Assembly: GCA_003586115.2 (NCBI GenBank) | Contig: QVOM02000029.1 | Span: forward strand, 23,550,829-23,614,828 | From: Salvator merianae | Taxonomy: Eukaryota > Chordata > Lepidosauria > Squamata > Teiidae | DNA length: 64,000 nucleotides | Reading direction: 5' to 3' | Part shown: piece by piece, positions 57,849-64,000 of the stretch | How the letters are laid out: the number at the start of each line of letters is the position of its first letter | Position numbering within the stretch: the first letter of the stretch is position 1 | Position numbers and translations under genes: made by a program | The notes under the pieces: model-generated | Database searches by the model: none | The model's input: only the letters and a program-made list of their open reading frames with translations | What the model was told of the DNA's origin: nothing

Positions 57849-58066
57849 CAAAGCATAGGAGCTATGTAGCTCTCAGCGCCATTTCAGTATCAGCAATAGA
57901 AGTTCCCACAGCGCTATTGAAGTGCTGAGGTGCCTCTTGGCACTATGTAAAAAGTGGTTAATCTCTGGGACTTTTGGGACAGACCAAGAAATAACTAAAT
58001 GGCAAACTGCTCAAAGCATAGGAGCTACATAGCACACAGTGCCATTTCAGTAATAATGATAGAAGC
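57849..58066 (+). repeat. two direct repeats, 54 bp, 164 bp apart
   Basis: CAAAGCATAGGAGCTATG with the following GCCATTTCAGTA block at 57849-57902 recurs at 58013-58066 with a handful of differences. Confidence 0.85.
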
Positions 58067-58479
58067 TACTGGGGCAAACCAGGAAGTAGCTAGACAATGG
58101 GAACTTCCTGGAAACAGAGAGAAATCAGCCAATTGTAGAGGCAGGAGGAAGACTGGTGTGACAGACCAATGAACGTGCTCCACCCATTGTTGTGAAAGCT
58201 GTTGCCAGGCTTCAAGTCACCCGTGATAGGCAGTGCGGCGGGAAGGAGTGAGCGATGAGGTGGCTCATTGAGGAGATCTATGAATGAGGAAATTTGCTTG
58301 TGCTTACAGATAAGTCGACTGCTCATTTGCAAGTGGATAAAAACAGGCTTGTGTGATCTCATCCTCAGTGTTATCTATGAAGACTGATAGCAACTCTGAA
58401 AATTTTTAGCCAGGGTTCATTCCCAGTCCTATCTGGAGATCCCAGAAACTGAACCCGTTGTCTTTTATGTTCTTATTGT
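58067..58479. other. no recognised feature
   Basis: No repeat or gene recognised. Confidence 0.4.
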
Positions 58480-58590
58480 AGTGAATTTATTTTTAATTGT
58501 GCTTTTGTATTGGCTTTATTGTAATCTACCCAGATATTTCTAGGTGTAGGGTGTAATAAAAATACAAAACTTATATATACACTATATACT
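58480..58590 (+). mobile_element. LINE 3' tail remnant
   Basis: ATTGTAATCTACCCAGATAT then GGTGTAGGGTGTAATAAAAA has the form of a decayed L2/CR1 terminus. Confidence 0.45.
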
Positions 58591-59847
58591 TATCTCAAAT
58601 GTTATGGTGGATGAGATGCCTAACATTTTTCAGTTGAATAAATATGAATGTTGGTATTCCGGATTTTGTTTTGTTTCTATGAAATTATTACTTTATTGCC
58701 CTAGTTTTTGAAGTTGAAAGTATTTTCCTTGGCCCCTAAACAATATTTTCCAACTTCACATTGTGTTTCCAGTGATTTGGGTCAGGTTGATGGAGAGTGC
58801 TTGGCTTGTAATATATTGTAGATTTGCCTGAAAGTGCAATGATTGAAGTGATGTCTGCTTCATAGACACCATTGTTGACGAAATCCACTTTTATAAATAG
58901 AATATCTATTTGTCTCAAAATCCAGCCAAGAACGTGCCTGGTAGCTTTTGGGAAACCATTATTGTTCTTCACAGAACTCATTCTCCTCTTCTAGTCACCC
59001 AGTTAATATACTGACATAGAGATGTTGTAACTTAATAATAGGACCATTTTTGCTCCATTGATGAAAGAGCTACAGATGTCAGCATCCTATTTACTGAAAA
59101 TAAGTATTTTCCCTTCCATTGGACTCAGTTCCAATCTCTTATCAGTAAATCAAAATTCCTGCATGTATGTAGGGACAGTGCTAAACATGTGTATAAAAGG
59201 AGTTCCCAGTATCAGATTCAGAGACAATAGGATGGCCAGAAGGCCCTGGGACCTTCCTGCCATACTCCTGGAGTGGTCTGGAGTGACAATCTGCATTCAC
59301 ACATCAAAAAACAATCTGCAGTTAATTGAGAACCCAGTCACTGAGTCGCCAACTGCAGCACATACACTATAGTACACAGTAAAAACACAGAAAAGCAATC
59401 AAAAGCAGTGAAAATCCACCAAAACAGCCAAATCAGCCCAAAGAACACACATATCAGTGACCCCCTCCACTCTACGCACAAAGTGCTTAAAGGAACCCAA
59501 AAGCAATCACTAGCATTCATATTTTACCAAAAGACACAAATCCACACCCGGAAGTCCTCCCCCCATAAAAACAGCCTTACCTAGCATTTCCTTCACTGCA
59601 TAAAGACAAATGGGAAAATGGCTGCTGCTGAACCAGGAAGAAATTCCCAGCCTGCTGCAGGGTTCTCTTCTGCCCTCAGCCTTTTAGGAAGAGCACATGC
59701 AATAGCAAGTAAAAGAATCTTTTAATAGTCACAATTTGTTAAACCTGTAATAGCACATCTGTGTTAACAGAATTCACTTTAATTCAATAAACAAATACGT
59801 TTAACCTTTATTTATTTATTTCTATGTGCCCTATATCCTGAGGTTTT
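58591..59847. other. no recognised feature
   Basis: No repeat or gene recognised. A TTTATTTATTTATTT patch lies at 59806-59822. Confidence 0.45.
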
Positions 59848-60085
59848 AGGCCATGTCTCCACTTCCAAGAGAGGCGGCTCTGTTTCAAGTGAATGTGGGA
59901 GACATCCCCATCCATGGTGCTTGCTTCATCTCCATTTCAGAGTGAGTTGGTGCCATTTTCTGCTGCATCTCCATGCAGGGCAGGAAGAAACTACGCTGCT
60001 GTGGAGGCACAATCATGCTGAAAATGGGCATATGTAATTAATTCAAAGGTGACCACTGCTACCAAAAGTGGAGATGGGGTGGTAG
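59848..60085. mobile_element. possible MITE, ~240 bp
   Basis: GGCCATGTCTCCACTTCC on the left and AAAAGTGGAGATGGGGTGG on the right are imperfect inverted repeats. Confidence 0.45.
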
Positions 60086-60911
60086 TGGGATGACAAGGGC
60101 ACTCTATTACAACCATTAAAATGCATAAAAACAAGATTAAAAACAAATTAAAAACAGTTCAGTATATAGGGGAGGAAGATGAATGCCTTTTATGCCAAAT
60201 GTCAGAGTAGAAATGTATGTCTTCACTGGCCTCCTGAAGGTATAGAAGAAGCATGATAGATGTGTCTCAGAAGAGAGGTTAATCCACAGCATATCACAGA
60301 TAAGTCTCATCTGATTCAGTTGTGCTTTGTGTGGTCTACTTTTATTTGGAGTTGATATTTTTCAAACATTTACAAACACAAGGATTGCCCTGTTTGCACT
60401 TTGTGAGAGGAACGTTCCTGTCCACTCACTAGTCAGCTGCATTTGTACTTTCAGAGTCAGCTGCCTTGAAACTCACCCAAGCCCACCTGATGCCTACCTG
60501 AAGCTGAGTACGGCTGGTGAAGTAAATTGCAGTCTGGAATCTGACTTGCGTGATCAGGTGTAGAACACGGGAGCTGAGTTCACATTACTTCCAGGTTTGA
60601 AATGACAGAGGGGAGGGGCCAGCTTTGGAAGCATCTCTATGGTTTCGAATTAGTAGCTCTATGCTTCAGATTAGTAGCTCTATGGCTCTGAAATAACTCT
60701 CTGGCTAGTGCAGTCCCATTCGCACTGCTACCCCTGCTGGTCAGCTCGCAAACTGGTCATTGCTGACAAGTGCGAATGGCACTCACTGAACTCCATCTTC
60801 GCCAGCCTGAAGCCTGCCAATTAGTACGTTCTGCTATTGTGAAAATGCCCAATATGACCCTTTGGTTTCCTAAGGTGCACATATTAGCAGGCACAGCCCA
60901 TATAAGAAGGA
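60086..60911. other. mostly unrecognised
   Basis: ATTAGTAGCTCTATG is repeated in tandem at 60647-60680. CATTCGCACTG and CAAGTGCGAATGG around 60720-60780 recall decayed GGGCC-family ends. Confidence 0.35.
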
Positions 60912-61320
60912 TATCATAGAATCATAAGCATTGGAAGGACACATTTATGCCATTATGTCCAACACTTCATACATCTCCAATAGTTGGTTCTCCAGTTTCT
61001 GCTTGGATGCCTTGAGTGAAGGAGATACTAAAATCTCCCCAGGTATTTAGTTCTACATACTATTCAATAGCTCAAAGGAAACTTCCCCTTCCTTCACCCC
61101 CTGCTGTTCAACTGAAATCCACCTTGTTGCAACTCAAGTCCTTCTCTGCATGTCTTGAATTTTGGTATAATAGAATACATGTCCAGATCTGTTGTCAATG
61201 ACATCCTTTTGAACAAAGAAGGTTATCATATCCCCTCTTAGTCTTTTCTTTTCAGTGTTAAAGAAATCTGTTTCCCTCAATCACTTCTCATTGGACTTCC
61301 TCCAGCTATTGTGAGTACAG
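60912..61320 (-). mobile_element. old CR1 LINE 3' end, antisense
   Basis: ATCATAGAATCATAAGCATT is the CR1 terminus, followed by degraded ORF2 C-terminal sequence (plus strand ATCATATCCCCTCTTAGTC). Much more diverged than the copy at 32527. Confidence 0.72.
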
Positions 61321-62214
61321 CACTGTGGTAAAATTTAATGTATAGCAGTGTTTTCTTTTGATTTATAGCTTTACTTGACAGCAGAGCATGTAGGGTTAAA
61401 TAAGGTTATGCAGCATTTGAAACTGTTATATTTCATACTGTTCCACCGTAAGCATATTTTTTCTCAAACATTAGAAAACCAAAATCTAAAACATATTGCT
61501 TGTAACTAAATAAATAAATAATTGCAAAGTGCTTTATAATTTGCAAGAGAAGGAGTACTGCATCATTTCACCTGACATTTGGGCTTCCTGTCAACCAGAA
61601 AACTCTTTGTGTCAGTCATAGCACATTGGTTCAACCTTTACTGTCTGCATCTGAGATTGCAGTCTGTATAGAATAAGGTCATCTTGCATTTTTTCTATAT
61701 TTGTTGACCAAATTTGGCTTCAGAAATATTTAGAAAGACATGGCCCAAGCTACCAATTTGTCACCATGAAGTCTGGTAGTAATGGTAGACACATCAATAA
61801 CAAGAGACAAAAATGGCTATTTGATACAGCGGTGGCTGTGGAGGTGGGAATAATGTATTGCATTTTTTCAAAGCACAGCATAGCTATCAGAGGCTGCATC
61901 TGCGTGTCTGAATTGTTCCCGTCTACTCACCGCTACTTGCATAACAACTGCTGCAGTCATGGACACTTCATTGACAGCCCCACACAATGTTTGCATGACA
62001 TTGGAAAGGTCAGAAAGGCATGGCAAAATTGCCAATTCTCTATATGAGGAAATCGTTCACTGATGCAGCCCCTGAGTAACCAAGATCATATGCAACTCTA
62101 ATGCATGTGCAGGCAGGTTGAGGTGGAATGCAAGTGAGCACACACTCAATGTGTTGTGCAAAGTCAGTCAGAAAGAGACAGAAAGGTGGGATAAGTTGAA
62201 CATAAAGGCAGCTT
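61321..62214. other. no recognised feature
   Basis: No repeat or gene recognised. Confidence 0.45.
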
Positions 62215-62590
62215 CTGCACAGTCCGTGGGGATCATGCTGGCTGCCACTGGGGAAAGTGGGTCTGCATGCTAGGGGAACACTCTGTTCACATGATACCAG
62301 TGCCTGACCCGCTCCCTGATGTAAAAATGGCACTGAGGAGCATGCCAACAAGTGACTGCTTTGAAGCAATCTCCCACACATTCCCCGTAGTGGGCCTATT
62401 CAGGTGCCCACCATAAAGGTAGCTGAACTGGACCAAGCAGCACAAAGAGTCCAGCACCATTTCATTGGGTTCCAAGAAACAGTCTTGGAAATGGTCTGTT
62501 TGCAAGAAATACCCTGGCCTGCAACTTTGGAGGCCAGAGAACTTTTATTCCCCAGCCTCCAGAGTTAGGTCATCAATAAATTACCAACAA
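62215..62590. mobile_element. family B-like repeat
   Basis: CAGCTTCTGCACAGTCC at the left, and AGAGTCCAGCACCATTTC and GGCCTGCAACTTTGGAGGCC inside, match 49170-49700 and 42400-42750. Confidence 0.5.
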
Positions 62591-63053
62591 CCATCATGCA
62601 AATGGTTGCTGACATGTCCCTGTTGCATCTGCCTTCCTGCCTGAATCGATTTGAACCAGAAAACATACTCTATGATTCACACATAACAGGGGCAATGCGG
62701 AAGTGGTTAGCAGTCAGATATTTAATAGATTCGGCAGTGTCCCAAAGCTGAGAGTGTAAGGGCAGTGGCTGGAGAGCTCACTTTCAGCCTACTTCCCCCC
62801 CCCCTTTTTTTTTTATTGAGCCACTGAAGGAACAAAATGTAGTTCAGTAAAAATGAAAGGGAAACTTCCAACAGAAACCTTGTCCTCCCCTGGAGCTTTA
62901 TCCTTCCATTCCATCTTTGCAGAAGCTCTACGTAAGCCACCGTATAATATATTTGGTATTTTAAAATGCAGTAAAAAAGCAGTTGGGAATGGGACAATCC
63001 ATTTTGGCAGAAAAAGTAAGACTGAAGGCACATAGCAATTTTGTGTAACTTGG
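62591..63053. other. no recognised feature
   Basis: Contains a C-run joined to a T-run (62797-62816). Nothing else recognised. Confidence 0.45.
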
Positions 63054-64000
63054 GCCGTGTTCCGACACGGTATTTAATCAGTTTACGCGCCGTCTTCAGT
63101 TCCTGCTGGTCCAACATGATCTTGCCATTCCGTAGTTTTTCTGGACTAAATTGGTGAAATCTGGACTACTTTGTATTTGGATTTAATGAGTTCTCAAGCC
63201 ATTCCAGATCGCTAGCACGCTTTACTTTGCGATGTGGGAATGAAGAATGAGACTATTCGGGAGGGACCGTACTTTTTTGGGGGCGTGCAGAGGGAGGGAT
63301 CCCCATTTTGTGCCATCCAATGACAGACTTTGTGGGTGGGCAGGAAGCGCAGTAGTTTCCTCTGCCTCCATTATCCCCCCTTCCATCACTGCCAGAGGAA
63401 AAGAAACCGTCCTCCTTTTTACTTCGCTAAGCTACGATCCTTTCTCTTTCTTTATCCTCCATTTGACACTGCCAGGAAGAAATTAAAGGCTTCCTCCACT
63501 TCTGTCTGCTCTTTAAACCAAAAAATAAAATGTGCCTGTTTGGGGTTGCAGTCCTCTTGCCCCAACAAAGAATCCACTCAAGATGGGTTTTGCCGTCGGC
63601 AGCACACAGCTACACAGCGGGGACACATGCCGCTGCGGATGTCTCGGGGGGAGATGAGACAGAGTCCATTTGCTGGCCATGAACTGCACTATCAAGATAA
63701 TAGAGCCCACTCATGTTCCCTCCCCATGTTTCCCCTTCATCATGGATCTCTCCCTGCTTTTGTGCTATTTTTAAATTGTGCAATTGCGCAAAAGTGCACT
63801 TGCAAGGGAGCAGAAATCACCATCAGCCCTTTAAAAAGCTTAATTGTGCAGTACACATAGTTTTAAAGTTCTGCTTGTATAGATAGAGGCTATAGTGGGG
63901 AGAAGGAGCAAATGGCAAATGACTAGTAACGCTGCCAAGTGAATCCATGTTCTGAGGCAGCAGCGGGGACATACAGAGAGCAAAGCTTGACTTTCCCGCC
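63054..64000. mobile_element. unclassified dispersed repeat C, copy 2 (cut by window end)
   Basis: Same orientation as 18188-19294 and similar along its whole visible length, for example CCGTAGTTTTTCTGGA, GCTAGCACGCTTTACTTTGC and TGAATCCATGTTCTGAGGC. The right terminus lies beyond the window. CpGs are better kept in this copy, which suggests it is the younger of the two. Confidence 0.65.

Noticed and set aside
1..64000. CRISPR arrays, operons, bacterial promoters, ribosome binding sites
   Set aside because: The repeat content is vertebrate. No regularly spaced repeat-spacer pattern is present and no bacterial-type gene layout is seen.

Overview
The window looks like intergenic DNA from a squamate reptile (a lizard or snake). 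This is an inference from repeat content: young and old CR1 LINEs with (TTTCTATG)n or (ATTCTATG)n ends, L2 and L1 remnants, a BovB/RTE 3' end, tRNA-derived SINEs with typical squamate tails, many short inverted-repeat DNA transposons, and a small env-bearing endogenous retrovirus (ERV). I recognise no host protein-coding exon, rRNA or functional tRNA. Almost all open frames with recognisable protein similarity belong to retroelements.

Layout. 1-10 kb: a hAT-type MITE with target duplication (215-565), two GGGCC-ended MITEs (1724-2192 and 5407-6079) and a CR1 3' fragment. 10-14 kb: an L2 LINE end split by an 812-bp hAT MITE whose interior is a run of long hairpins, followed by CR1 and BovB ends. 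17-22 kb: a 1.1-kb unclassified repeat (second copy at 63 kb), CR1 pieces nested in each other, and an L2 piece. 22-32 kb: MITEs, a SINE, CR1 fragments and microsatellites. 32.5-38.8 kb: an antisense CR1 cut in two by a young, almost full-length sense CR1 (33022-37496). That CR1 has tandem 5' monomers, an intact esterase ORF1, and an ORF2 broken by an assembly gap and one frameshift. 39-50 kb: MITEs, a SINE, a CR1 end, a GC-rich foldback element with ~290-bp inverted arms (45019-45952) and an L1 remnant. 50.6-54.9 kb: the ERV, with almost identical LTR sequence, a decayed env, no visible gag or pol, and a 4-bp target duplication. 55-64 kb: L1, SINE, MITE and CR1 fragments and the second copy of the 1.1-kb repeat.

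Main points for follow-up. (1) In the young CR1, ORF1 ends in a T TTA AAC heptamer directly before its stop. ORF2 lies in the -1 frame and has no ATG before its catalytic region, which suggests ORF2 is made by -1 ribosomal frameshifting. (2) The hAT MITE at 10910-11721 carries four near-perfect long hairpins plus a palindrome, so its transcripts could feed small-RNA pathways. (3) The GGGCC-ended MITE family keeps a hairpin next to its 3' end, with paired changes in both arms between copies. (4) The ERV combines near-identical LTRs with an env full of stops, as if env was dead before this copy inserted.
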